Of a stretch of DNA of 64,000 bases, positions 27,101 to 36,227 are shown in pieces. Both the position numbers and the translations under genes were made by a program. The notes under the pieces were generated by a model. It saw only the letters and a program-made list of their open reading frames with translations. It made no database searches and was not told where the DNA came from. Where the stretch lies: positions 16,299,876 through 16,363,875 of the forward strand of contig NC_092567.1 in the NCBI RefSeq assembly GCF_037975245.1, given 5' to 3'. The DNA is from Apostichopus japonicus. Lineage: Eukaryota; Echinodermata; Holothuroidea; Aspidochirotida; Stichopodidae. The stretch's first letter is position 1. The number at the start of each line of letters is the position of its first letter.

Positions 27101-30100
27101 TGTTGCTTTTGCATATGCTTGTGCACTGCTGAAAGGCAACTTCTTCATGGCCTCCTTCGTCTTCCTCTTCTCCCAGTAGGATGAAACTCGTCTTCTAGAG
27201 GCCACCCTCCTAGCTTCTTGCTGAATCTTCTTCATGGGTGATGGGAGAGTACTCTCCAGGTTTCTTGCTAACCCTAACCCTAACCCCTACTGCCCTCTCT
27301 TATTAAGCAATTATTTACAAGACAATATAGGCATTTCCTGCATTGTTTCAGTGCATTAGCTTGGTTACTCACGTTACACATTGGTTACTCACGTTACACA
27401 TTGGTTACTCACGTTACAGATTTCAGTGATCTATCACTCACACATGATGGGTCTCTCCTCATTAGTGATCTTGTTTCCACACTTGGGACTATGAGTACTA
27501 ACGAAATTATGGTTATCAGATTTCCACTTGTTAAAGAAATGTCACATATAGAAAAAGTTGTTTTTTCGGTTACTCACATTACATCAGTGATTGAGGTCTG
27601 AAAAATGTCTGTTCTGAAGTTGTCATGAAGAAATTTTGAAATGTTTTTCTGTCATAACACAGTCAACAGGAGTATCTATCAAAACGCATAATAAAACTAC
27701 TAGATACTATCTGATGAGTATCATATAGGATGGAATAGAATGTATGATACATTTTCAGGATTATTTTGAGTTCTCATCCTCCTTGATTATCTGAGCCATG
27801 TATTCAAAATTTGAGTGTTCGAGAAAAATTGCTTACCTATTCCACAAACTTAGATATGTATACTACAACATTAGACTGATAGCAGGTTGAAAACTGACAC
27901 TTCTTATTTTTAGGCCATGTCCCCTCCATCATGGAATTGCCCATATATGTTTTGGAATGTTAGTCCTAGGACCAGTTGGAGTGGGCTTGCGCATGTTGTT
28001 GGCCTGTCTCGTATTGTGCATGTGTCATTATTTGTTGCAAGTAATTAAATCTTTGAAGACAGACCTGAATTAAGGTTCTTTATATAATGTTATAAGCAAA
28101 AGTGGCTAAATGAACAAATTGTTTAAATCAGGCAATTTGAGAATATTGGCTATTCAAAGCAAATAGCTTGTTAGTGTGATAATTGTAGTTAGCAGACACT
28201 ATAAGGCAAATTGTTTTTTTCTGGAGAGTGACCTTTGACACAGTCACCATACTGTAGGTTCTGTAAGTAAGGTGATTATGGTTTCTATGTAGCTAAGAAG
28301 TCTATTGTTATTTTTGTGCATTGTACAATGTGTATTGTCTAAGCATTTACATGGTTCTAGTACACAAAAGGGACTTTGTTACAGTCATAAAGGTAATTTG
28401 CAACAGTTGGGTAGTGCTAATGCAAATAGAGGTGTTGTCTTGGACTCTTGGTTGACACCTTGATATTTTCTACAGAGCCTCAGGAGTGTTTTCAGTTACC
28501 AAATCACAAGCTTACAATCAAGCAGGAGGGTTTTGTCGAGAAAGAGCTTAAAAACCACTTGCATTCTGGGGCTATTGAAATCTGTGACACCAAACCAAAA
28601 TGTATTTCACCACGGGGGGTGTGTTCCCAAAAAATACACATCAAACATGAAATTGGTGTGACTTTCCCTTCTCGAGATATTGTGTTAATTACAAGGTTTT
28701 CAAAATTTGACCCAGGGCTAATAACCCCAAATGACCTTTGATGTCCACCAAAAAACAATAGGCTTCTTGTAATCATTTGGTACTTACATCAAACATGAAA
28801 TTGGTCTGACCTTCCCTTCTTGTGATAACGTGTTTACAAGGTTTTCAAATTTGACCCCTGGTGACCCCAAATGACCTTTGACCTCCACCAAAAATAATAG
28901 GCTTCTTGTACTCAATGTGGTACTTCCACACACCAAATAAGAAATTTGTCTGACCTACCCTGCTTGAGATATCTTCTTTACTGTACAAGCTGGGAGTCAC
29001 AAACGCACGAACACACACACGAACACATGGATACACAAATATGCCATCATGAATGTAAAGGTTACGATTATCATCGAAACCAAAAAGAGAGGGAAAAAAT
29101 TGTTATGCCTACGTGCATTGGCGACCAGTTCACTTTACAGTAGAGTGTCTGGTAACTAATTGTCCCCTGTACACTGATTTTTTTTATTTTTTTGGCAACA
29201 CGTACTGTACTGTACGGTGTGTGAGAGCGTGGTGGCCAATTGGCTAAGGCCTTGGACTTGTCATCTGGACAAGGATTGCTGAATTGATTCCTGCCTACTG
29301 TACATACAGGTAGTTCATTTACGGTGTGTCCTTGGGCAACATGCTTTATCAAATTGCCTCTCTCCACCCAGGGCTTAATGGGTACCTGTCAGGGTTGTTG
29401 ATTTTTTTGATTTTTTTAAAAAAATAAAAAAAATCGGATTTTTTTGATTTAAATCAGATTTTTTTGATTTAAATCGGATTTTTTTGATTTTTTTAAAACC
29501 ACATTTCAGTTGGACCCCATTGTTGCCTACATTATCACATATATGCACCCATATCCACCCAGATCATTATATCCCCACATTGGGGATATTATGGTGTTGA
29601 TCACTTTCAATTTGACCACATGTGACCCACTGCAGTGGCCATTTAATTCATCCAATTTGAACAAAACAAATGAGAGCAACGTATGGTGGTACCAAAAGTT
29701 GGTGGTGATCTCATATAGTTCCTGATATTCTCCCATTTGGCTTTTAAACACACTGTGATTGCTATGATGTGGGGATATACGTTGGCGGTTTAACGCCAGC
29801 TGATGTCTAGTTTTAATATATAAGCCTTATAGGCCTATAATATATTCAGAATACTTTGCAGGCTAATTAAACCTGGGCCCTGGGCCTCAATCAATTTCCC
29901 ATTGAACACACATGACCTAAGGCTACTGCAAGTCTAAGAATACCAATTCCAGTCATTCACTTGGGGAGCTTGTTTGTGCAAGCACTGTGGGCCTAACACT
30001 TCATAGTTTATCCATCAATATACATAGGAAATACATTCTGGTCCACTCCACTAGTGATAATTGGAGATTACACTAACACCTATTGTATTCTGGGGTGTTG

Positions 30101-33100
30101 TTTGAGCACTTGACTTATGAATTGAAGTGTCATGACTCATGCCTAAGACACCTTGTCCATTGGGCCTATTGATTGTGCCATGGATGGAGGTACCTCCATA
30201 ATTGTACACAGATCACATAGTGACCACTAGTCATCCAGTGAGCTCATTGCACTATATCATAATCACATGGACATACAGTAGCAGAACATTGCCAAGCCTT
30301 AGTCTTATCATATCTCAGCTAGAACACACCTAAATACAGTATGTCTGGTAGGAAACAGGATGCCATTTGGCATCATTTCAAGAAAATACCATCCAATACC
30401 ATGACTGGGTGCCGTGCGAAGTGTAACAACTGTGGGCATGAATTGCAAGGTCTTGTGAAGAGGATGAAAATTCACTACAACAAGTGCTCAGGGAAGGAAG
30501 ATGAAGGTGGTGCAAGTACTTCAACGCCTGCTCATGGGGATACAACTGGATACAATGAAAGGAATGGTCACCTCCTGTCTATCACCACTGAGTTGTGCCG
30601 CAACAAAACCAACCATGCAATACATCACTCAATATATCATATGCATGCATACAACTTTCATGGCATCAAAATATAGCAAACTACATTCCTGATTTTGTAG
30701 GGTTTAGCTACAAATTCCAGCGTAATGAGTATGGAAATTTAGTGTGTGAACGAACTACAGTGTACAGTATGTCTGGTTCAAGTAATCTAGGCCTAGTAAT
30801 TCTGGTACCACAGAGACTGGAAATAATGAGGGGGGTAGCCTGAATGTCTTACAATAAATTATTGTGTGTACTCTAATATAGAATTGGTGATTTGCAATGA
30901 TTTCAAGCAACTATTCACATAAAAAATGGAAAAGTAGTAAAAGTGATTTAAATCAGTGATTTTTTTGAAAAAAATCATCTGATTTAAATCGCGATTTAAA
31001 TCAGTGATTTTAATCAAGGTGATTTAAATCAAACAACCCTGGTACCTGTAAGGTAACTTGTCATTGGGTGCAGTATATAACTGCAGCCACCCGGAGGAAT
31101 TGTCTCTGGGACCTGTGGGTTGACCAGGGGTAATATAACGTCTACACAGCACTTTGAAACCTATCGCTGGTATAAAGCCGTACATGTACTGTATATAAAT
31201 TGAATATTATTATTATTCCTTTCAGTATAGGAAGATCTAGGTCTGTAGAGCTCTACAGAGCTCTGTCTTTGCAGTATTATTGCAAGTAGTTCTCTTTTGA
31301 CATCTGCAGGTATGAAAGTATTATTCATTGTAGGACTTAAACATTTGTATACATATATACTGTACATAATGCATCTTTGTGTCTGATAAATTAGCAACAT
31401 ACTGTACTGTATATGGAGCATGCTGTACACACAGGAAATAATTTTAGTGGTCAGATTTTGTGTAGAATTTGGAAAGCTCTGCATTTTCTTTTCTCTCTAT
31501 GAATACTCTATAGTTCCTGTGTAGAAAACTGCACACTTCATATGTTCTGTACATCTTTACACCGTTTGCATGGCAAACTTGACCAGGTTTATACTATTTT
31601 GGGATGTGAAAACTGAATAAATTATTTGTTACGCGTGCATGTACAGCATAGTGCATACAGTAATTACTATGTAATTACTGTACTGTACAGAGCAGCTGTG
31701 ATGACATCTATTTTAGAAGGTACAGTAAGTGATTAATCACTGAAAGAAACTCTCACCTTAAGAGAAAGCACTACTAGCAACAATAGGCCTTTATCGTTGA
31801 AGGTGGCTGGAGTGTTGAACACCAACCACACCATCTGGAGCAATCAATGACTGCAATGTAGCCTACTATCTATGTATTGCACTACATTGATGCATACTGC
31901 AATAGACTACAGTGCTAAATCCATACAGTACAGTACTGTAAGTCTGTTGCTAGCATGAGCAGTACAGTAAATAAGCAGTAAATAGTTAAACATCCTTTGT
32001 ACTGTAGAGGTACTCCCCCACCCCCCCCCCTCACTAGCCAATATGGGAGTACTGTACATGTATCAGTGGCGTAGCCAGCTTTCTATTGTTAGTCGGGCAA
32101 GATTTTTCTTAAGCAGGGGGGCAACCCTGTGATGGTTGATGGTAGGAATTACCAAGAAATATATATGGGAATATGGGCACCTAATGTGTAATATCATGTA
32201 ATATCTCGGTCTGATACCAAGTTCTGACCTTATATGAAGTGTGAACATGAGCCCTGAGGTATGAATACTTGTGATTAGAAAAAATGTAAAAAAAGAAGTA
32301 TTTTTAATTCATCACTTCATTTCATTTGGGGTGGGGGCAAGACTAGCACAAAGCAAATTTTTTTTTGGGGGGGGGATTGCCCCCATGGCTACACCAATGC
32401 TGTATATGCAAACTCTCAACTTATTCAGTCAAAATTGCTTCAGAGTATAATTGAAGTCCAGCTGTTTCAGCAATGTATGGCTACTATACCCAATGGACAC
32501 TTGAGAGATATATTTCTGTGTTTATCCATGGAGATAAAACTGTTTTACCTCCATGGTTTATCGTACTGTACCAGCCTTTACTTTATTGTAGACAAAACTC
32601 TAGTCTGCCCCCATATCCGATTGTTATTATAACCTCTCAATTCTACTGTGCACTGTACAGCCCATGGTCATACAAAGGAAAGTGTCACACAAAATGCCTT
32701 GTCATGCCCTTAAATCCTGTTATCTAAGGCCCTTTCATTTGTACCAGACACTAATAGTAATCTTGTGAACAATTGCCTCTGAATCTACTATATATACATG
32801 CTGTACAGTAAGCCTATAGTACAATACTACAGTGCATCAATTACAATTACAGTAGGCCTGCCTTACATGAACACGCTGCCTAACAGCCTAACAACCTGCA
32901 TCACATGCATGCACACCCTTATGAATAATATATGTTCAACTTACCAGTTGTCAATATAAATTGAAAGGAGAGTACAGTACTTAAAATTGATGGATATTGG
33001 ACAATATTATAGGACTTAATAATTAGTATATGATATACATGTACAATTGAAATATGATAGACTCCAATAAGGTAGCAATATTGTTACACAACGGACTGGA

Positions 33101-33541
33101 AATTGCACTATAAACAATAATATTGCCCCTCCCCCCCCCACCAATAAAAAAAAATCCTTCATTTTAGTAATAAAATGACAGTAACTTACATTTAATTTTC
33201 CTCATAAAGTCTTTATCTTGATGGCTGTAGGATATCATTACATCTTTGGGTTCCATGCTGTTTGTCCTGTGGGAGTCTGCTAAGACTAATCCGTGGGTAG
33301 CCTGATGGGTTGCCGAGGCAGACCCTGTACTTGCCTTCCTATCAGTGCCTCCTATCTGTGGGACCAGTTGTCCACCTTCTCCCGACTGGTTCTCACCAGA
33401 TTTCCGTCTCCTGTAGTGCTCTGGTGAGTGTCCAGGGGTGTGACGAGGGGATTGTCGAGGGGAACGTGACTTTGAAGTCGATTTGGACTTCTTGCTCTGA
33501 TATTTATTTTTATTTTTCTGGCTGCTACTACCGTTACCCAT
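12118..33541 (-). CDS. TIR-domain / HEAT-repeat protein with N-terminal myristoylation-type motif (complete, 9 exons)
   Basis: Coding exons, 5' to 3': 33541-33190, 24552-24449, 23671-23526, 18451-18321, 16853-16727, 15899-15763, 14162-14031, 13163-12920, 12259-12118 (TAA). All have AG/GT borders and all eight phases match, giving about 504 residues. Residues 1-50 start MGNGSSSQ (MGxxxS) and are rich in Lys, Arg and Ser. The TIR domain (about 98-235) shows DVMISYSHQDKDF (strand A), VTVWVDESDLSAG (strand B and BB loop), LFLAILSPTS (strand C), YCKDELALAY with E171 at the position of the catalytic Glu of TIR NADases, KPIFP (strand D) and LAPLQWIMF. A middle module (about 270-345) contains YWERQFGDRNEVPWNEF. 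Residues 365-495 form about three HEAT units (NVRAVAAISLARS, RLVRQSGCLALGHM, TVREAAEIALKNIG). The exact ortholog is not recognised. NADase or scaffold function is inferred from the family only. Confidence 0.88.
13490..14015. repeat. Minisatellite in a TIR-HEAT intron
   Basis: About eight imperfect copies of a 60-70-bp unit built on TATCCAAGCTTAACATA, CTATGTTATATTCACTCAA and GTCCTACAACT. It sits directly beside exon 7 (14162-14031). Confidence 0.8.
14380..14771. mobile_element. Two adjacent inverted-repeat (MITE-like) elements
   Basis: An inverted repeat at 14380-14544 pairs ACAAATAATAAATGGTT with AACCATTCATTATTTGT and GTGCAAATATTTCATG with its complement. Next to it, TTATACAACACCT (14547-14559) and AGGTGTTGTATAA (14759-14771) bound a second unit of about 225 bp. 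Confidence 0.65.
15640..15755. repeat. SINE-like repeat abutting exon 6
   Basis: The block with TTTATACACCTG, AATGGAGATAAA, GCCTTGCCCAA and ATGATCTGGC recurs at about 36228-36330. It ends within about 10 bp of the exon 6 donor (15762) of the TIR-HEAT gene. Confidence 0.7.
16025..16245 (+). repeat. tRNA-derived SINE, copy 1
   Basis: An A-box-like TCAGCTCAGCGGTTAAAG and a B-box-like GGTCCCCGGTTGAGTC start a body ending near CCTGCTTGCAGGAGGATC. The same body occurs inverted at about 36505-36725. It lies in a TIR-HEAT intron. Confidence 0.75.
16990..17325. repeat. Tandem duplication, about 170-bp unit
   Basis: Two copies share GTCCACTCACAGTGTTGCACC, CAAAGGGTCACAGCTTTCC and TGATTGCTGTAATAATAAA. 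The duplication lies in the intron upstream of exon 5 of the TIR-HEAT gene. Confidence 0.8.
18610..19060. repeat. Satellite-like array, about 120-bp unit, four copies
   Basis: The units share CTTAGCTAATTAAATATAAG, ATACCATATGGT, GACTGTTCACTATCACTGCA and AATGAAAATTGTCC. The array is just upstream of exon 4 of the TIR-HEAT gene. Confidence 0.85.
19545..23385. mobile_element. Large palindromic (fold-back) element in the TIR intron
   Basis: Two arms of about 1.55 kb, 19664-21240 and about 21715-23266, are near-identical inverted copies bounded by GGGTCAATCCATGCCAAATC and its complement. More diverged arms extend to about 19545 and 23385. The centre (21240-21715) holds a duplicated 200-bp block and three direct copies of a 66-bp unit (21529-21735). 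The open frames of 119 codons in the arms are mirror images of each other and match no protein I know. It lies between TIR exons 3 and 4. Confidence 0.9.
23526..24552 (-). CDS. TIR core exons 2 and 3 of the TIR-HEAT gene
   Basis: Exon 2 (24552-24449) encodes ALEDTGVTVWVDESDL through IGQAIIDAK. Exon 3 (23671-23526) encodes LFLAILSPTS, YCKDELALAYVSSKPIFP and GMDFG. Neither is obvious as a long open frame; both were found by following phase (1 then 0 then 2). Exon 3 holds the candidate catalytic Glu and lies only about 140 bp from the outer edge of the large inverted repeat that fills the next intron. Confidence 0.85.
24750..24975 (-). repeat. Partial tandem duplication of TIR exon 2 and its upstream intron
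   Basis: The block GGTAACCCCGATATCTTCTAGTGCAGCTGGAAGAT and the following CACACA and TTAATGTACATTTCAT sequence repeats 24525-24720, which includes the exon 2 acceptor and its first codons. The copy keeps the acceptor and about eight codons (one change gives Ile for Thr at one site), then breaks off, so it is an exon relic. Confidence 0.65.
25355..27948 (-). mobile_element. Decayed DNA transposon with terminal inverted repeats and repeated 15-mers
   Basis: TATATGGGCAATTCCA (25355-25370) and TGGAATTGCCCATATAT (27932-27948) are inverted termini. Seven perfect direct copies of GGTTACTCACGTTAC occur at 25372, 25550, 25738, 25753, 27363, 27383 and 27403, and one variant at 27568. The minus strand carries frameshifted fragments of one protein between 27235 and 26165. 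The element sits in intron 1 of the TIR-HEAT gene. The superfamily was not identified. Confidence 0.75.
26165..27235 (-). pseudogene. Broken transposon-encoded protein
   Basis: Three or four minus-strand fragments in different frames follow one another: 27235-26867 (basic, RRVASRRRVSSYWEKR, then a Cys/His stretch), 26858-26487 (KVGKSKFAELQPKHVLL, NVCMCRYHENF), 26665-26411 and 26368-26165 (NWKWPNPRDKIFYP). The KVGKSKFAELRPKHVLL / CxCxYHxN pattern is one I know from uncharacterised transposon-encoded proteins of invertebrates. The central catalytic part is missing. No native function can remain. Confidence 0.6.
28440..28995. repeat. Interspersed repeat of about 140-bp units with a perfect DR1 motif
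   Basis: Three diverged units share CATGAAATTGGT, ACAAGGTTTTCAAA, CCCCAAATGACCTTTGA and CTCCACCAAAAA..AATAGGC. In the second unit TGACCTTTGACCT (28872-28884) is, on the minus strand, AGGTCAAAGGTCA. Confidence 0.75.
29390..31041 (+). mobile_element. hAT-family element, non-autonomous, with BED-finger remnant
   Basis: It starts CAGGGTTGTTGATTTTTTT and ends AATCAAACAACCCTG, and is flanked by perfect 8-bp repeats GTACCTGT (29382-29389 and 31042-31049), the hAT signature. Subterminal DNA is built from GATTTAAATC. Inside, a frame at 30341-30676 encodes a BED-type zinc finger, but no RNase-H-like core follows. Confidence 0.9.
30341..30676 (+). pseudogene. BED zinc-finger fragment of a hAT transposase
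   Basis: Reads MSGRKQDAIWHHFKKIP then CRAKCNNCGHELQG and MKIHYNKCSG: the aromatic start and Cys-x2-Cys ... His ... Cys ligand set of a BED finger. The frame becomes non-family sequence after about residue 55 and stops at 111. Full transposases run several hundred residues, so this is a DNA-binding remnant, possibly a first exon. Confidence 0.75.
31216..33189. other. Remainder of TIR-HEAT intron 1
   Basis: Non-coding, with many TACTGTACAGTA-like strings (for example near 31672-31690 and 31925-31940). It includes the element at 32064-32399. Confidence 0.5.
32064..32399. mobile_element. hAT-like MITE, decayed
   Basis: The ends CAGTGGCGTAGCCAG and GGCTACACCAATG are inverted copies of the termini of the element at 48195-48588. 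Flanking target repeats are no longer exact. Confidence 0.5.
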
Positions 33542-33654
33542 AACCAGTTCGCTAAACACTTCTCAGTGACTGCACATATTGTGAAATTCTTTACTGCACT
33601 GAATGGGACTTTGAACACTAACAGTTATTCCTCACAGCTCTTCCAACCAGCAAG

Positions 33655-33780
33655 TCTCTGATTGGCTACCACTGTGGTTCTATTGATCCCTCCTTGAGCT
33701 GCAGTGAAATACTACTGATGTGGAACACAGGTCGGCAATATTAATTAAATTATGAAAGAGGGCGGGAACTTCCAGTGGCT
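33655..33780 (-). promoter_or_regulatory. Likely proximal promoter of the TIR-HEAT gene
   Basis: Reading toward the gene on the minus strand, the block holds GGGAACTTCC (33764-33773), which fits the kappaB consensus GGGRNNYYCC. It overlaps the E2F-like and GC-box string GGCGGGAA (33761-33768). An inverted CCAAT box (GATTGGCT on the plus strand, about 33660-33667) is nearer the gene. These are 120-230 bp upstream of the ATG at 33541. Function is inferred from motifs; a non-coding upstream exon cannot be excluded. Confidence 0.4.
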
Positions 33781-35084
33781 AAGTTTTTGACGGTTTATTT
33801 ACAGTGTAACTTGTCAGTGAGATTGAACTTCTAGTGTGTGTCCTGATTGGCACTGTTAGTAAGATATTTAGCTCTGAAATTTAACAAATCTGTGAAGCTG
33901 CCTGTGAGTGTATGTACACAACCTGCGAAAAATAAGAGAAAATAATTACAACAGAAACGGATAATTACTGTGAGGCCAATTTGCAACTTTCTGAAGATAT
34001 AAACATGCATTATGTTGTCTAATACATGTATACATGCAATACTTACATTTAAACAGTAACAATATAGTATTACACACTACAGGTACTGTACATTAAATCT
34101 ATAGTACGGTATATACAGTATATATACTTAATTAATATGCAGAACTTAACAATTAAAGCAGAATTTGTGTCAGACCGTCTACCACTTTGGCAAGATCAGC
34201 AGAGATTAAAAAACTCACTTACAGTATACGGCATATATATTCTACAGTACTTAGCCTGGTACTTACTGAACAGGTACAGTTTGTCAATGGATATACAGTA
34301 ACTCCAAAACTTACTGGTTTGGATATTTACGAGTGACGAGCTTACCTGTCTCCCCCCAACCTATGCACCTCATTCTACCGCGCCTAGAATGTCCTGGTAA
34401 CCTTTTAACACTGTGCACCCTCTGTGACCCGGCTTCACGGGTCACCAACCTTCCTTCTCATGAGACCAAAGCCCCTCCAAAGTGGTCTCTGCCTTGGAGT
34501 CGAGTAGTAGTCCTTCCCGACAGATGGGAGGGCTACCCCCTCGACTCCTAGTCTAACATCGAATTTCTGACGCTTCCAACGGGAGGGGTAGTACTCCCCT
34601 TCCTGTGGGGGGGGGGCTACCCTGTACGACCCCATCAGCCTGTACCCCTTAGGTCTAAAAAAGGTAGCAGAAGGTACTCTACAAGTTAGGCCCAAGGCCC
34701 TGAGCACCGTAGTGTTTAATGGAGAAAGACGAAGGAAAAAGAGTATCAACATTATAAAGGAAATATATATATAACGCTTCTCCATATATATATAAAACAC
34801 TTTAAGACACTCTTCCTTAAGTCACTCATAGTGGCCCTAAGTTACTACGAGATACTACAAGTTACTACCGATTACTACAAGTTGCTACCGGTTACTACCG
34901 GTCAAGATAAAACTTTGCAACAAACTCGCTGGTAACAATAGGTGATGGTACGGGGGCTCGTACGGTAGTGGAACCTCCTTTCCTCAGGTCTCTTGGCCTG
35001 TGCTAGAAGGTGTTTTGTTAAGTCAATGAGACCGCTCCTCCGTGCGGCTGTGTTCCACCCCCCTCGGGGGAGGGAGGCGGGAAT

Positions 35085-35183
35085 GGAGACAGGTAAGCTC
35101 GTCACTCGTAAATATCCAAACCAGTAAGTTTTGGAGTATTTACTTCGTTCCTCGCTTACCTGTCTCCCCCCAACCTATGCACC
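35085..35183. repeat. Internal complementary region of the DIRS element
   Basis: Its left half is the reverse complement of 34301-34358 and its right half the reverse complement of the right terminus (to 41029). The junction falls in TTTTGGAG / TATTTACTTC. Confidence 0.85.
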
Positions 35184-36117
35184 GAGTGGCACTGCCCGAT
35201 GGTGGGAGGCCCGAGGGGTGGGACCTAGTACCCGCCGGATCTCGCATCACCACGCTACGTAATGTCGCCTCAGCCTGTAATGAGTCTGAAAGGTAACAGG
35301 CGACGAACGTCGTTGGTGTCCGCCAAGCTGCTGCCTTAAGGATGACCTCTATTGGGACTCCTGCAAAAAGAGCTGTCGAGGCCGCTTTTCCTCTAATGTC
35401 ATGGGCTCTCGTTAAAGTTGTGCCAACTGCGAAGGGGCGAATAATCTCCGTCAGCCACCGAGAGAGGGTGTCCTTAGACACCGTTGAAAAAGGTGCTCTG
35501 GGTAGTATGAACAAGGACATGGTTGTTCGTCTCAGGGGTTGAGTCTTGTTTAAGTACCATTTGAGAGCCCTGACTGGGCCCCACAGTATATCCTCTGCGA
35601 CTGAGGAAAGCGTCTTTATTACAGGGATAAAGATGTCCCCCGGCAGGAAGGAAAGGACCTGGTTCTTGGGTATGAAGGACGGATCGGGGACCATTCTCCC
35701 ATAGTTCTCAAACCTAATATGGTTCTGCTTTGTAGGCAGAGCGTGGAAACAGCTCCTTCTTCTTGCTGACGCGAGGGTGATCAGGAAAAGGGTTTTCTTT
35801 CTAAGGGCTGCCAGCGAGGCTGAAGCCAGTGGTTCGTATGGTGATTTAGTGAGTGCCTGCAGTGCTGCTGATGGACTCCACGAGGGGGCGAGCCGTCTGG
35901 TCCGAGGACGCCTGTTTGCCATCCCCCTGATGGGCTGGGTGATGTCCCCATTGTTGACCGGGGTGGACCCATCTGGAAAGCCGCGGTGGATCGTGGTAAT
36001 TGCCAACCTGTAGTTCTTGATGGTTGACACTTGCTTTCCCTCCTCGAAGAGGGAGTGAGGAAGTCTACCACTTGTGCCAGAGAGGTCTCGGCTGGCAGTG
36101 CCTGTCTGTTCTGGCAC
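35140..36117 (-). CDS. DIRS tyrosine recombinase
   Basis: One uninterrupted frame of 325 codons. Residues 33-45 (IKNYRLAITTIHR) fit the N-terminal helical region. Catalytic-type residues are Arg119-121 (LASARRRS), His239 and Arg242 (AHDIRG), Trp265 in the second-His position (AAAWRTPTTF) and Tyr275 (VACYLSD). Members of this family integrate circular cDNA by site-specific recombination without making target duplications. The 3' end of the frame overlaps the internal complementary region, which is usual in DIRS elements. The true start may lie further upstream, where the sequence has been disrupted. Lack of stops suggests recent activity. Confidence 0.85.
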   Translation of the reverse strand: MPEQTGTASRDLSGTSGRLPHSLFEEGKQVSTIKNYRLAITTIHRGFPDGSTPVNNGDITQPIRGMANRRPRTRRLAPSWSPSAALQALTKSPYEPLASASLAALRKKTLFLITLASARRRSCFHALPTKQNHIRFENYGRMVPDPSFIPKNQVLSFLPGDIFIPVIKTLSSVAEDILWGPVRALKWYLNKTQPLRRTTMSLFILPRAPFSTVSKDTLSRWLTEIIRPFAVGTTLTRAHDIRGKAASTALFAGVPIEVILKAAAWRTPTTFVACYLSDSLQAEATLRSVVMRDPAGTRSHPSGLPPSGSATRCIGWGETGKRGTK

Positions 36118-36227
36118 TATTCCCCGCCTAACAAAATAACCCTGATCAGCGATAACCTGTCAAACATAGAGACAGATCCCTCCTCATTGCGGTAGCCAAA
36201 AAGCCCCCGACTGACAGTTTATCTAAA

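Larger units (their letters stand above)
29215..31215 (+). repeat. tRNA-derived SINE split by a hAT insertion
   Basis: The 5' half (29215-29381) has an A-box-like GTGGCCAATTGGCTAAGG and a weak B box. The 3' half (31042-31215) resumes with GTACCTGTAAGGTAACTTG and ends in an ATT-rich tail. The two halves are separated by the element at 29390-31041, with the 8-bp duplication GTACCTGT on each side. Confidence 0.7.

Noticed and set aside
33542-33559. Six-codon extension upstream of MGNGSS
   Set aside because: It would start with GTG, not ATG, and would bury the myristoylation-type glycine.
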